This document shows, one piece after another, positions 7,833 through 15,658 of a stretch of 37,729 nucleotides of DNA. Under the pieces are notes generated by a model that was not told where the DNA came from, did not search any database, and was given only the letters and a program-made list of their open reading frames with translations. Position 1 is the first letter of the stretch. Every line of letters starts with the position of its first letter. This DNA is from an uncultured Phascolarctobacterium sp. (lineage in GTDB: Bacteria > Bacillota > Negativicutes > Acidaminococcales > Acidaminococcaceae): positions 1 to 37,729 of the forward strand of contig UQWU01000016.1 of the NCBI GenBank assembly GCA_900544885.1, in the 5' to 3' direction. Both the position numbers and the translations under genes were made by a program.

Positions 7833-8390
7833 TTATAACCAACCTATATGCTCCAATACTATCTTAATACCAATACAAATCAGCACAACGCCACCACAGA
7901 CATTAGCACGTTTCCCAACTGCATCACCCAGTCTAAAGCCGGCCAAACCACCGAAGGCTGCAATTGCAAAGGTTACCACGCCAATCATGACGGAAGCCAA
8001 CCATATATTAGTATTTAAAAACGCCAAGCTGATACCTACAGCTAAAGCATCAATGCTGGTAGCTATCGCTAAGACCAACATTTCCTTGACGGTATAGGAT
8101 TTTTTTATACTGCAGCTCTCATCTGATTCACGAATCATATTCGTACCTAAATATGCTAACAAAACAAATGCCAGCCAATGATCATACGCCGTAATATAAT
8201 CGATAAAAGAAATTGCTGCAAAATAGCCAATTACTGGCATTAAAAACTGAAAAAAGCCAAACCAGGTGCCAAACTTTAAGGCACCCTGCAAACGATCAGC
8301 AGGTGTTAAAACCATACTACCACATACGGATACTGCAAAAGCATCCATTGCCAGACTTATAGACAACAGCAGTAATTCTGCTAAACCCAT
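7833..8390 (-). CDS. mntP: MntP-family manganese efflux pump
   Basis: A 185-residue inner-membrane protein made of two homologous three-helix halves. Each half carries the family's acidic membrane motif: LAMDAFAVSV (D16) and ATSIDALAVGISL. These aspartates are thought to carry Mn2+ in MntP. The length and repeat match MntP/UPF0059. The start has GAGGT five bases before the ATG, and the gene begins 12 bases after the yjjB stop. MntP genes in other bacteria are often under a Mn riboswitch (yybP-ykoY). I see none here, because the gene is embedded in an operon with no leader. Confidence 0.93.
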   Translation of the reverse strand: MGLAELLLLSISLAMDAFAVSVCGSMVLTPADRLQGALKFGTWFGFFQFLMPVIGYFAAISFIDYITAYDHWLAFVLLAYLGTNMIRESDESCSIKKSYTVKEMLVLAIATSIDALAVGISLAFLNTNIWLASVMIGVVTFAIAAFGGLAGFRLGDAVGKRANVCGGVVLICIGIKIVLEHIGWL

Positions 8391-8402
8391 TTTTACCTCA
8401 CT

Positions 8403-8897
8403 CTATTTATTTTCAGCTTTATTTTTAGCACTCACTAAGGCTAAAAGGCGTTTATGATCGCGGCTGATTTTCAACACACGGAAAATACTGGTCATAAACA
8501 TCATGCCTAAAGCAATCGCACCGGCATCCATACCTGCTGTCAGCAAAGTATTAACGCCACCTTCATAGTTGTTTTCGATGATTTTTGTCATACCCTTATA
8601 CATACCAAGTCCGGGAACAATTGGAATAATACCGGGAATAACAAAAATCGTTACCGGCTGTTTAAACACACGAGCAGCTAATTCGCTTAACAAAGATAAA
8701 GCTACCGTAGCAAAAAAGTTAGCATAAAAAGAACTGTACATTAAGTCCTTGCGCATATACACAAATATAACCCAACCGACAGCTCCTATTATACCACTAA
8801 CAGCCAAAGTTTTTTTCGGTGCCTGAAATAATACAGCAAAAGCAACTGTTGCAATAAAAGCAAAGAAAAATGCTTCCACATAATAATCAAGCTGCAT
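8403..8897 (-). CDS. yjjB: ThrE-family exporter subunit, YjjB-like (C-terminal half)
   Basis: A 164-residue membrane protein with four or five helices, matching the DUF3815/YjjB half of threonine/serine exporters (ThrE). In E. coli the YjjP-YjjB pair has been linked to succinate efflux. Conserved features include the VIPGIIPIVPGLGMYKGM segment and a following MDAGAIALGMMF helix. The start is the ATG placed five bases after AAGGCGGTGA, one mismatch from the ideal AAGGAGGTGA. An upstream in-frame GTG lies inside that ribosome binding site and is unlikely. It is separated from yjjP by about 60 bp containing a tiny open frame. The substrate is unknown: an amino acid or a dicarboxylate. Confidence 0.88.
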   Translation of the reverse strand: MQLDYYVEAFFFAFIATVAFAVLFQAPKKTLAVSGIIGAVGWVIFVYMRKDLMYSSFYANFFATVALSLLSELAARVFKQPVTIFVIPGIIPIVPGLGMYKGMTKIIENNYEGGVNTLLTAGMDAGAIALGMMFMTSIFRVLKISRDHKRLLALVSAKNKAENK

Positions 8898-8957
8898 TTT
8901 CTTCACCGCCTTTACCTTGATTTAGTTTCTCAGCGCAGTAATCACGAGCTTCCATAA

Positions 8958-9734
8958 TCAAACCGGCCACCCCCAATTATACCACGCTAACAAGCTAAAG
9001 GCTAAGCCTATAGCAATAGACGTAGCAAATAACATCGCTTCCGCAATACGGCTATTACCACTGATTAAATCACCTGCCATGTAGTCACGTAACCCATTTG
9101 TAAACGCTACACCTGGCAAAAACGGCATCAACGCACCTACAATAATATTAGTACGTGTACACTGATCGCTAGCTAAACAACATAAAATCGCCAATGCACC
9201 AATAGCCGCACCTGCTAAAGCATTTTCCCAGAAAGCACTGGGACGATAACCGCCAAGCTGTTTTAAAAGCACCATAGCCAAACCGCCGGTAATAAAAGCT
9301 GCCACAAAGTCATGGCTGTTACCACCTAACATTACGGAAAAAGCTGCCGAGCTAATTGCTGAAGAAAAACATACGCTCCATTTACCATAAGGCGGACGTT
9401 TATGCATCAGCTTATCGAGATAATCTAAAGTTGCATGATAGCTTAATTTCCAACGCTTCAGATTATAGGATAAATCATTAATGGCACTAATATTACTTAA
9501 ATTAGTACTACGGTACTTAATACGACTAATCAGCATCGAGCCACCTGAGTTTTCATCGCCTAAAATAATAACCGTCGGTGTTACAAAAACACTGATATCA
9601 TGATAACCATTAGTATGACAGAAACGGGATATTGTATCCTCTACACGAGAGGTTTCAGCACCGTTTTTCAATAAAACCTTGCCCATAGCCAAGGCCATAT
9701 TCAAGGTTTCTTCACGGCTTAAACAAGGTTGCAA
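8958..9734 (-). CDS. yjjP: ThrE-family exporter subunit, YjjP-like (N-terminal half)
   Basis: A 258-residue protein of the YjjP/DUF1212 family, the partner of YjjB. The N-terminal soluble part contains MGKVLLKNGAETSRVEDTI, where the E-T-x-R-x-E signature is typical of ThrE proteins. It is followed by about five membrane helices (GGLAMVLLKQLGGY, FLPGVAFTNGLRDYMAGDLISG). Translation starts at a TTG, which has GGAGGTG eight bases upstream within the last codons of the preceding gene. The TTG is three bases beyond that gene's stop, so the genes are tightly coupled. Together the two half-proteins reconstitute what is one polypeptide in actinobacterial ThrE. Confidence 0.9.
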   Translation of the reverse strand: MQPCLSREETLNMALAMGKVLLKNGAETSRVEDTISRFCHTNGYHDISVFVTPTVIILGDENSGGSMLISRIKYRSTNLSNISAINDLSYNLKRWKLSYHATLDYLDKLMHKRPPYGKWSVCFSSAISSAAFSVMLGGNSHDFVAAFITGGLAMVLLKQLGGYRPSAFWENALAGAAIGALAILCCLASDQCTRTNIIVGALMPFLPGVAFTNGLRDYMAGDLISGNSRIAEAMLFATSIAIGLAFSLLAWYNWGWPV

Positions 9735-9737
9735 AAC

Positions 9738-10430
9738 TTATACACCTCCGCCAAGAAGCTCGTCAACAGCAGCCTTGAAACGGTTAGCTCCACCCATGGA
9801 TGGATGAGGTACAGCAGTACAAGAAACGCCATAACGTGTCAATGTTCCTGCAGCTTTCTGACCGATTGCAATAATCTGCATATTCGGTACCAGCTCCAGC
9901 AGCATACGCGCATATTCAATACCTACATCTAATTCTGTCGTTGACGGTGTACGGTTAGTTAAAAGATTTTCTCCTTTATAAGGATGGAACGGGAAAATAT
10001 TCCATAAAATAACATCAAAAGATGCTAAGCCATGTTTATTCAAAGCATTCCAAACCACAGTATCGGTAGGTTCATTAAATCCCTTATCCTTCTGGGTTTT
10101 ATTCAGCAGTTCACTTTCAGGATTACTTGTACGTTGATAATTCCATTCTCCTAAAACACTCTGTGGGTCAACATCAGGATGATGTCCTAACAAAATGCGT
10201 TCAGAAGTAATGGCAATACCGCTGAAATGCCCTCCCTGATAGCCTAAAGCTTCCGCAATAAACAAATAATGTGCCTGCTGACGCAACTCTAAATAGCGGC
10301 GTAGATTAGCACTACGAATATCCGGAGCCTGCGGCCCAATATCATAAGCAGGAGCATATTCACGCCAAGGATTAAAAACGCCTGCCTGCTGATAGCTTTG
10401 TAAATTATCAAGAAAAGTATTTATATTCAT
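9738..10430 (-). CDS. Uracil-DNA glycosylase superfamily protein
   Basis: A 230-residue protein with the UDG fold pattern. It has FIAEALGYQGGHFSGIAIT (the region of the GEAPG-type motif 1), then LWNIFPFHPYKGENLLTNR (central motif, as in the N-x-x-P-x-R segment of family 4/5-like enzymes), and near the C-terminus VPHPSMGGANRF, equivalent to the HPS minor-groove loop. There is no iron-sulfur cysteine set, so it is not a classical family 4 thermophile-type enzyme. A role in uracil or damaged-base removal is plausible but specificity is not visible. It opens a run with yjjP-yjjB-mntP-peptidase and has its own promoter. Confidence 0.75.
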   Translation of the reverse strand: MNINTFLDNLQSYQQAGVFNPWREYAPAYDIGPQAPDIRSANLRRYLELRQQAHYLFIAEALGYQGGHFSGIAITSERILLGHHPDVDPQSVLGEWNYQRTSNPESELLNKTQKDKGFNEPTDTVVWNALNKHGLASFDVILWNIFPFHPYKGENLLTNRTPSTTELDVGIEYARMLLELVPNMQIIAIGQKAAGTLTRYGVSCTAVPHPSMGGANRFKAAVDELLGGGV

Positions 10431-10447
10431 TTTAGCCTCCGCTTAAT

Positions 10448-10477
10448 ATTATACTCCAAATTTAATCTAGCCTGCAA
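10448..10477 (-). promoter_or_regulatory. Promoter of the UDG-like/yjjPB/mntP/peptidase run
   Basis: On the minus strand TTGCAG, an 18-bp spacer and a perfect TATAAT, about 18 bases before the start codon region and just after the upstream terminator. Confidence 0.6.
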
Positions 10478-10480
10478 TAC

Positions 10481-10515
10481 AAAAAGCGTATCTAAGCCTT
10501 TGCACTTAGATACGC
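10481..10515 (-). terminator. Intrinsic terminator after the LTA-synthase-like gene
   Basis: An 11-bp perfect stem (GCGTATCTAAG with CTTAGATACGC) with an 8-base loop, followed by TTTTTG on the minus strand. Confidence 0.85.
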
Positions 10516-10538
10516 TTTCACTTTAAATACTATAAAAA

Positions 10539-12563
10539 TTACTGATGCCACAAGCCATAATAATGAATGATATAGTTACTCAATGCATCCTCATATTCAC
10601 TATCAGGCACAGGCTTATCCATCTGATCTACAAAGTGACGTTCATTGGACCAGTAAAAAGCTTTACCACCGAAATAACCTAAAGCATAAGGAATATCTGT
10701 ATGCTGCAACAGATTACGTCCCATAAATTTTTCTGGAACATCAATACCAAGCAGGTACAGTAATGTCGGTGCTAAATCAATCTGTGATGCATACTCGCTG
10801 TTACGCAGACGATCTAAAGGGCCGATATTTTTGCTGACAAAAATCAATGGAATAGGTGCAATACTCATTTTATCATCAGCATTCGTAACTAACTTCGTAT
10901 ATTCACCACCGCTATGCGGATTATGGTCACTAGTAATAATAAATAATGTTCTATCATCCATCAAGCCACGTTTCTCTGCTTCTGCAAAGAATTTCTGCAA
11001 TTGACGGTCTACCCAATACACACCACGGACAGTAACATTTTTATTACTGCGAACCTTGTCCGGCATTTCATTCCAACTAAATCCTGTATATGGATAAGGC
11101 TGATGCATATCTAATGTCTTTGTTACCAAAAGCATTTTATCTTTTTTACCACGTTCCAGCATACGCAAAGTTTCTTCGTACATAACATCATTGTGGAAGC
11201 CCCAGCCGCTGGCACCTGTATAACCTTGCTTTTCTAAATATTCCTTCGCATAGTATTCCGTCATACCAAATTGTTCCGGATATTCACGCAGTTCATTAGC
11301 ATAATACTGACTAGAAGCATTTAAGAAAATTCCACGCATATCATGCTCTTGTACGGAACGGAACAAAGAAGGAGTTTTCGCACCGGGAACATCTTTATCC
11401 ATAATCAAGTGGGAACGGAAGGTTGCATTCAAACCTTGAGTTGTCGGCACAGAAGAAGAATAGTATTTATCCATATGCGGATAACGAATAACTAAGCTAT
11501 TCAAGAACGGAGTTGCCTCCTCCGGAATATTGCGGTTGTAATAATTGATATAATCACGATGCATTGATTCCAGAATCAAAATAACGATTTTATCGTATTG
11601 AGGTTTTATTTTCTCCACCTTAGCTTTAGGCACATCAATACCTAATTGTGCTAAAACAGTTTTATCTTTCGCCGTCAGCTCACGCATTTCTACATGCTGA
11701 GCACCAGCAATTTTATCAGTATCAAATAATGCTTTACTAATAAAGTTTACATTAACAGGTATAGAAAGCATATGGCGATAAGACATACGCGTCTTTTCGT
11801 TTTCTATTTCTACATACATACCAATGACATTCTCTACGCCATACATACAGAAAGCACCCATCAGACGATCTGCTAAATTCAACCCTATAGAAAACATTGC
11901 CACACAAAGCAACGACCAGGCAAAGTTCGGTTTATGCTTGCTAGGCTTAGTTACTCTAAACAATAAGAGAATAACGATAACTGCCGCAATAATACCAGCA
12001 ATCATAGTATTATTCATGGTCGCAAAAATACCCTTGACTGCATAGATATTTAAATTTTGAAACAGGACGCTTTCCACGTGCATGGAGGTCTGCCAAAAAT
12101 AAAAAGTATCAAAAACAATGCTTAAAGCAGTAAACAGGTAAACAATGAAATATATGAATTTCATAAACAAATTCGGCCATTTATGGTAGCACATCGCAGT
12201 AACCAAAACAAGGAAAATATTGTTATTGATACCTGCTAAAAGAGCTAAGGTAGTCTGTAGGCCTTTATCTAAGCTCAACTGTGAAACCATGAAACAGCCC
12301 TCGGCAATATACAAAAAGCCGATAACAATTACCGGGAAATAGCGTTTGATACGATCTGGTAAACGCTTGCGTCGAAAATATAAACCCCAAGCAATAAGGC
12401 CCAATAAGCTGTCACGCAGCACGTGATTGAAAATCTGAAAATAAACTTCATTATACGGAAAAGGATCAGCACCATAAAAAGTACCGTACGCAAAACATCC
12501 TTCGACAATAGCTGCTGCAATCACCAAAAGCAGAATCGTCATTTTTTTCCCTATTTGTTTCAC
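10539..12563 (-). CDS. LTA synthase/sulfatase-family membrane phosphotransferase
   Basis: About 674 residues. The N-terminal half has six or seven membrane helices. The C-terminal half is an extracytoplasmic alkaline phosphatase-fold domain with KIVILILESMHRDY (metal-binding glutamate), SSSVPTTQGL (candidate threonine nucleophile), TKTLDMHQPY and IITSDHNPHSGGEY (metal-binding D-H). This is the layout of lipoteichoic acid synthase and phosphoglycerol/phosphoethanolamine transferases. In a diderm Firmicute it more likely decorates an envelope glycan or lipid than builds LTA (inference). The start is uncertain: a GTG with GAGG 10 bases upstream is used here, and an ATG seven codons later is possible. 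It follows the lipid kinase by 16 bp, which fits recycling of the diacylglycerol released by such transferases. Confidence 0.85.
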   Translation of the reverse strand: MKQIGKKMTILLLVIAAAIVEGCFAYGTFYGADPFPYNEVYFQIFNHVLRDSLLGLIAWGLYFRRKRLPDRIKRYFPVIVIGFLYIAEGCFMVSQLSLDKGLQTTLALLAGINNNIFLVLVTAMCYHKWPNLFMKFIYFIVYLFTALSIVFDTFYFWQTSMHVESVLFQNLNIYAVKGIFATMNNTMIAGIIAAVIVILLLFRVTKPSKHKPNFAWSLLCVAMFSIGLNLADRLMGAFCMYGVENVIGMYVEIENEKTRMSYRHMLSIPVNVNFISKALFDTDKIAGAQHVEMRELTAKDKTVLAQLGIDVPKAKVEKIKPQYDKIVILILESMHRDYINYYNRNIPEEATPFLNSLVIRYPHMDKYYSSSVPTTQGLNATFRSHLIMDKDVPGAKTPSLFRSVQEHDMRGIFLNASSQYYANELREYPEQFGMTEYYAKEYLEKQGYTGASGWGFHNDVMYEETLRMLERGKKDKMLLVTKTLDMHQPYPYTGFSWNEMPDKVRSNKNVTVRGVYWVDRQLQKFFAEAEKRGLMDDRTLFIITSDHNPHSGGEYTKLVTNADDKMSIAPIPLIFVSKNIGPLDRLRNSEYASQIDLAPTLLYLLGIDVPEKFMGRNLLQHTDIPYALGYFGGKAFYWSNERHFVDQMDKPVPDSEYEDALSNYIIHYYGLWHQ

Positions 12564-12579
12564 CTTTTTTACGCCTCTT

Positions 12580-13521
12580 CTATGCCAAAAATTTGATTGG
12601 CACTTCTTCCATTTCAATTTGTAAAGGAGCTGTTGTTACCGCATCTCCATCTAATTCTGCTGCAAAATTCTCCTCATTGCAGCGGATTTCTATTTTTTTC
12701 GCTGTTTTAATAATAATATCGTTATCCAAAGTCAACGCTTCCATAGCAATGCAAGCTGCATAACGAATAAAATCACCACGCTTATAGCCTGTAAAAATGG
12801 CAGCATGTAAGAGTGGAGAAGACAATGAAGCACCATTAAACAAATTATAACGTCCGGCATAATAACGGCTCTTACCAACTATTACAGAGCTGCCCTCATA
12901 CCATTTATCTTCATCATCAAAACGCACCTGAAAACGATAACGCCAGTTTTTAAATAGCAGCTCCTTACGCATCAGCTCAGTGCCTTGGAAAACATAGGCC
13001 AGCTTGTTCAGCAGTTTTTTCTCTTTTTCAGTTACACTACCTACAACAAGAGAGTCAAAACCGATACCCGTAACAGTAAGAAAGACATGCCCATTGGCAC
13101 GTCCTAAATATACAGGAACCTCTACGCCCTTGCTGACACGTTTAAACCATTTTCCTGGGTCATTGCTTACCAAAAGCTCTTTGGCAACCAAATTAACTGT
13201 ACCTGCAGGGAAAACACTGATATAAGGCACATACTTACGATTGGACAGCTTTTCAATCAACGCACGGATTGTACCGTCACCACCTGCAATAATAACCCAG
13301 TCCACCTTTTCCGCCACAATCTTATCTGCAATATCATCTATCTGTACAAAAGAACGGATTTCACACATTCCTGCATTTTTGTAGCCGACGCAATCTTTGA
13401 CACGTTTAAAAATCTCATTCACTTTAGCCATCATGCTGGCAAAAATCTGCTTACCTGAATTACGGTTATAAACGACAACAACTTTATTAAATTTTTTTAC
13501 ATTAACATAATTGATAGGCAT
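12580..13521 (-). CDS. Diacylglycerol kinase-family lipid kinase (DgkB/YegS-like)
   Basis: A 313-residue soluble lipid kinase. It contains VVYNRNSGK (about 16-24), the phosphate-binding AGGDGTIRAL (G80-T84), and FPAGTVNLVAKEL (P105 onward), the variant of the usual GTAND loop. The C-terminal beta domain ends AELDGDAVTTAPLQIEM, where the DGD aspartates belong to the nucleotide/metal site. These match the DAGK_cat superfamily (DgkB, YegS, sphingosine kinase). It would phosphorylate diacylglycerol, feeding it back into phospholipid synthesis. This fits its position between gtrA and the LTA-synthase-like gene. AGGAG precedes the ATG, two bases after the gtrA stop. Confidence 0.9.
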   Translation of the reverse strand: MPINYVNVKKFNKVVVVYNRNSGKQIFASMMAKVNEIFKRVKDCVGYKNAGMCEIRSFVQIDDIADKIVAEKVDWVIIAGGDGTIRALIEKLSNRKYVPYISVFPAGTVNLVAKELLVSNDPGKWFKRVSKGVEVPVYLGRANGHVFLTVTGIGFDSLVVGSVTEKEKKLLNKLAYVFQGTELMRKELLFKNWRYRFQVRFDDEDKWYEGSSVIVGKSRYYAGRYNLFNGASLSSPLLHAAIFTGYKRGDFIRYAACIAMEALTLDNDIIIKTAKKIEIRCNEENFAAELDGDAVTTAPLQIEMEEVPIKFLA

Positions 13522-13523
13522 TT

Positions 13524-13967
13524 TTAACTCCTAAAGATCCATTTTTTTCGTGAGAGATAATTCCAGACTACTACAATACAGCTTGTCAGCACCTTAGACA
13601 ACATTGGCTCCCAAGTCAGCAGGCTGACAAAAATATACATCAGCAGCAAATTAAACAGCAACCCTATAATACTAACTACAAAAACTAAGCTTAGCTCCGT
13701 CCCACGCTGATAACGACTCCCGCTGTCGAATACTAGCACATTACCCAAAAAGTAATGGTAGAGCGTGGATAAGCTAAAGGCTAAAGCTGTTGCCAACATA
13801 GTCAATGTCGTCATACCTAAACCTAAACCATTTAGTAAATAATTGATAAAAATATAAAATAGTGCCCACTCTACTAAAGCAGCAGTACCACCGACAAATA
13901 AATATAAAATTAATTTAATCAGTTCGCTATTCGTATAGTCGACACCAAATAATACTTTTCTATGCAT
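13524..13967 (-). CDS. GtrA-family membrane protein
   Basis: A 147-residue protein with four membrane helices and the GtrA signature: FVGGTAALVEWALFY in helix 1, LSTLYHYFLGNVLVF between helices 2 and 3, and a C-terminal WNYLSRKKWIF. GtrA proteins are thought to flip undecaprenyl-phosphate-linked sugars for envelope glycan decoration. No glycosyltransferase is adjacent here; its partners are a lipid kinase and an LTA-synthase-like enzyme, consistent with envelope polymer modification. The ribosome binding site AGGTGGAG lies in the 3' arm of a terminator hairpin, and a T7 run falls directly before the ATG. Confidence 0.88.
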   Translation of the reverse strand: MHRKVLFGVDYTNSELIKLILYLFVGGTAALVEWALFYIFINYLLNGLGLGMTTLTMLATALAFSLSTLYHYFLGNVLVFDSGSRYQRGTELSLVFVVSIIGLLFNLLLMYIFVSLLTWEPMLSKVLTSCIVVVWNYLSRKKWIFRS

Positions 13968-13969
13968 AA

Positions 13970-14019
13970 AAAAACTCCACCTAAAGTATGATGTTTTATT
14001 ATATCATACTTCGGGTGGA
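13970..14019 (-). terminator. Intrinsic terminator/attenuator after rlmH, overlapping the gtrA leader
   Basis: The stem has an outer 6 bp (TCCACC/GGTGGA) and an inner 9 bp (AAGTATGAT/ATCATACTT), with a one-mismatch, one-wobble join and a 10-base loop. GTTTTTTT follows at once, then the gtrA ATG. The 3' arm contains the gtrA ribosome binding site. Confidence 0.8.
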
Positions 14020-14027
14020 ATTTTCAA
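13998..14027 (-). promoter_or_regulatory. Promoter of gtrA-dgk-LTA-synthase-like run, nested in the terminator
   Basis: TTGAAA, an 18-bp spacer and a perfect TATAAT on the minus strand; the -10 box overlaps the hairpin loop. A start about 7 bases downstream would give an mRNA without the 5' arm, so the hairpin could not form and the ribosome binding site stays open. Confidence 0.65.
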
Positions 14028-14075
14028 AAATTTTACTTTCCTTAACGTAGCTATAATGCTGTTTTTACACACATT

Positions 14076-14555
14076 TTACCAATGATACTTTTCTCCACGT
14101 GAAATTTTGAACGCACGATAAATTTGTTCAATTAAAAGTAATCTAATCATCTGATGAGTAAAAGTCATTTTGGAAAAGCTTAAAGCAAAATCGGCACGTT
14201 TACGCAAGGCATCTGTATAACCAAAGGCACCACCGATAACAAAAGTGATATGGCTGTTACCAGCCAAAGTCAAAGCATCAATTTTTTCCGCCAACTCCGG
14301 AGAAGAAATTTGTTTGCCGATAACATCAAGCAGAATAACATAAGAATTGGCAGGAATAATCGCCATCAGACGTTGCGTTTCCTTTTCTAAGACTTGCTGC
14401 TTTTCGGCAGGAGCCGGATTTTCCGGCATCCGCTCTTCATTAATTGCTACAGTTTCCAACTTACAAAAAGGTGTCAGACGTTTGGTAAATTCATCAATAC
14501 CGGCTTGGAGATATTTTTCTTTAATCTTGCCTACACAGGCAATGGTTATTTTCAC
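14076..14555 (-). CDS. rlmH: 23S rRNA pseudouridine1915 N3-methyltransferase
   Basis: A 159-residue SPOUT methyltransferase that modifies pseudouridine 1915 in helix 69 of 23S rRNA on assembled ribosomes. The N-terminus MKITIACVGKIKEKYL and the SAM-binding knot FVIGGAFGYTD are typical, as is the C-terminal EQIYRAFKISRGEKYH. The last residue is tryptophan, where I recall lysine or arginine in most homologues. Length matches the family (155-160). Its ATG overlaps the htrA stop as ATGA, so it is coupled to htrA, keeping the conserved walJ-htrA-rlmH order. Confidence 0.96.
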   Translation of the reverse strand: MKITIACVGKIKEKYLQAGIDEFTKRLTPFCKLETVAINEERMPENPAPAEKQQVLEKETQRLMAIIPANSYVILLDVIGKQISSPELAEKIDALTLAGNSHITFVIGGAFGYTDALRKRADFALSFSKMTFTHQMIRLLLIEQIYRAFKISRGEKYHW

Positions 14556-15646
14556 TTTCTATAATCCTCCGGTACTTCCTCTAAAACAAGAGTTTTTGTT
14601 TCCTGCATACCATTATGCAGAATTACCACTTCTACACGGTCACCAACCTTGCAAGCATCGATTTTGCTGCGTAAATCCATAGCAGTAGCTACCTTAGCAC
14701 CATTGAAGCGAAGAATAATATCACCAGGGCGGATGCCTGCTTTATCAGCCGGACTACCTTGAACAACCTTAACTAAGAAAATACCACCATGCAAGTCTAT
14801 TTCAAAACCATAACGCTCAGCAACATCTTTATCCATCAGTGATGCACCTAAATACGGTCTAGCAACGCGTCCGCGACTTGCCAGCTCGTCTAAAATCGGT
14901 TTGGCAGTATTAACAGGAATAGCAAAGCCGATGCCTTCTACGCCGCTGACAACTATTTTAGCACTATTAATACCTACTACCTCACCATCTGCATTAACCA
15001 GAGCACCACCACTATTACCAGGATTAATAGCCGCATCAGTCTGAATCAGGCTGAATTTACGCTCGCCAAGCTCAATGCTACGGTTTAAAGCGCTGATAAC
15101 ACCTGCAGTAACACTGCCACGGAATTCCAAGCCTAAGGGGTTACCAATTGCAATAGCCGGTTCACCTACTTGCAATGTATCGCTATCACCGAATTTAGCT
15201 ACCGGAAGATTATCAGCCTCAATTTTTACTACAGCCAAATCAGTTACCGCGTCCGCACCTAAAACTTTACCTTTTACAGTGCGTCCGTCAGGCAGACTAA
15301 CAATAATTTCATTAGCCCCCTCCACAACGTGGTTATTAGTAGCAATATAGCCGGCTTTATCATAAATAACACCGCTGCCTGTACCGCGTTCAGTAAGCTG
15401 CACGCGATTGAAGATATCACGTACATAAGCTTTATTGGTAATACCGACAACGGCAGGTCCTACCTTTTTAGCGGCCGCAACAATAGGTGTATTACGAGCG
15501 GCACTCAGCTGCTCTGCTTTCGCAGCAGGTTTATCATGTACAGCTGCATTTGTTTTGCTATCACCACAGCCTGTCAGTAAAATAGCAGCTCCTAAAATAC
15601 CACATATTAAAACATTTGCAGATTTTTTCCAAATATTTTTCTGCAT
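14552..15646 (-). CDS. htrA: HtrA/DegP-family serine protease with lipoprotein signal
   Basis: A 364-residue envelope protease for protein quality control. The N-terminus is a short charged segment, then LICGILGAAILLTGC, a lipobox with C27 as the likely lipidated residue. The trypsin-like domain has H106 (TNNHVVEG), D136 (VTDLAVVKI) and S212 (NPGNSGGAL). One PDZ domain (about 270-355) contains GGIFLVKVVQGSPADKAGI and GDIILRFNGAKV. The start is the ATG eight bases after AAGGAG; two earlier in-frame starts are too close to it. It lies 12 bases after the walJ stop. Most Firmicute HtrA proteins are anchored by a membrane helix, so the lipoprotein form is notable. Confidence 0.94.
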   Translation of the reverse strand: MQKNIWKKSANVLICGILGAAILLTGCGDSKTNAAVHDKPAAKAEQLSAARNTPIVAAAKKVGPAVVGITNKAYVRDIFNRVQLTERGTGSGVIYDKAGYIATNNHVVEGANEIIVSLPDGRTVKGKVLGADAVTDLAVVKIEADNLPVAKFGDSDTLQVGEPAIAIGNPLGLEFRGSVTAGVISALNRSIELGERKFSLIQTDAAINPGNSGGALVNADGEVVGINSAKIVVSGVEGIGFAIPVNTAKPILDELASRGRVARPYLGASLMDKDVAERYGFEIDLHGGIFLVKVVQGSPADKAGIRPGDIILRFNGAKVATAMDLRSKIDACKVGDRVEVVILHNGMQETKTLVLEEVPEDYRK

Positions 15647-15658
15647 TATCATCACTCC

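Noticed and set aside
7790..8402. yybP-ykoY manganese riboswitch for mntP
   Set aside because: mntP starts 12 bases after yjjB, leaving no room for a leader.
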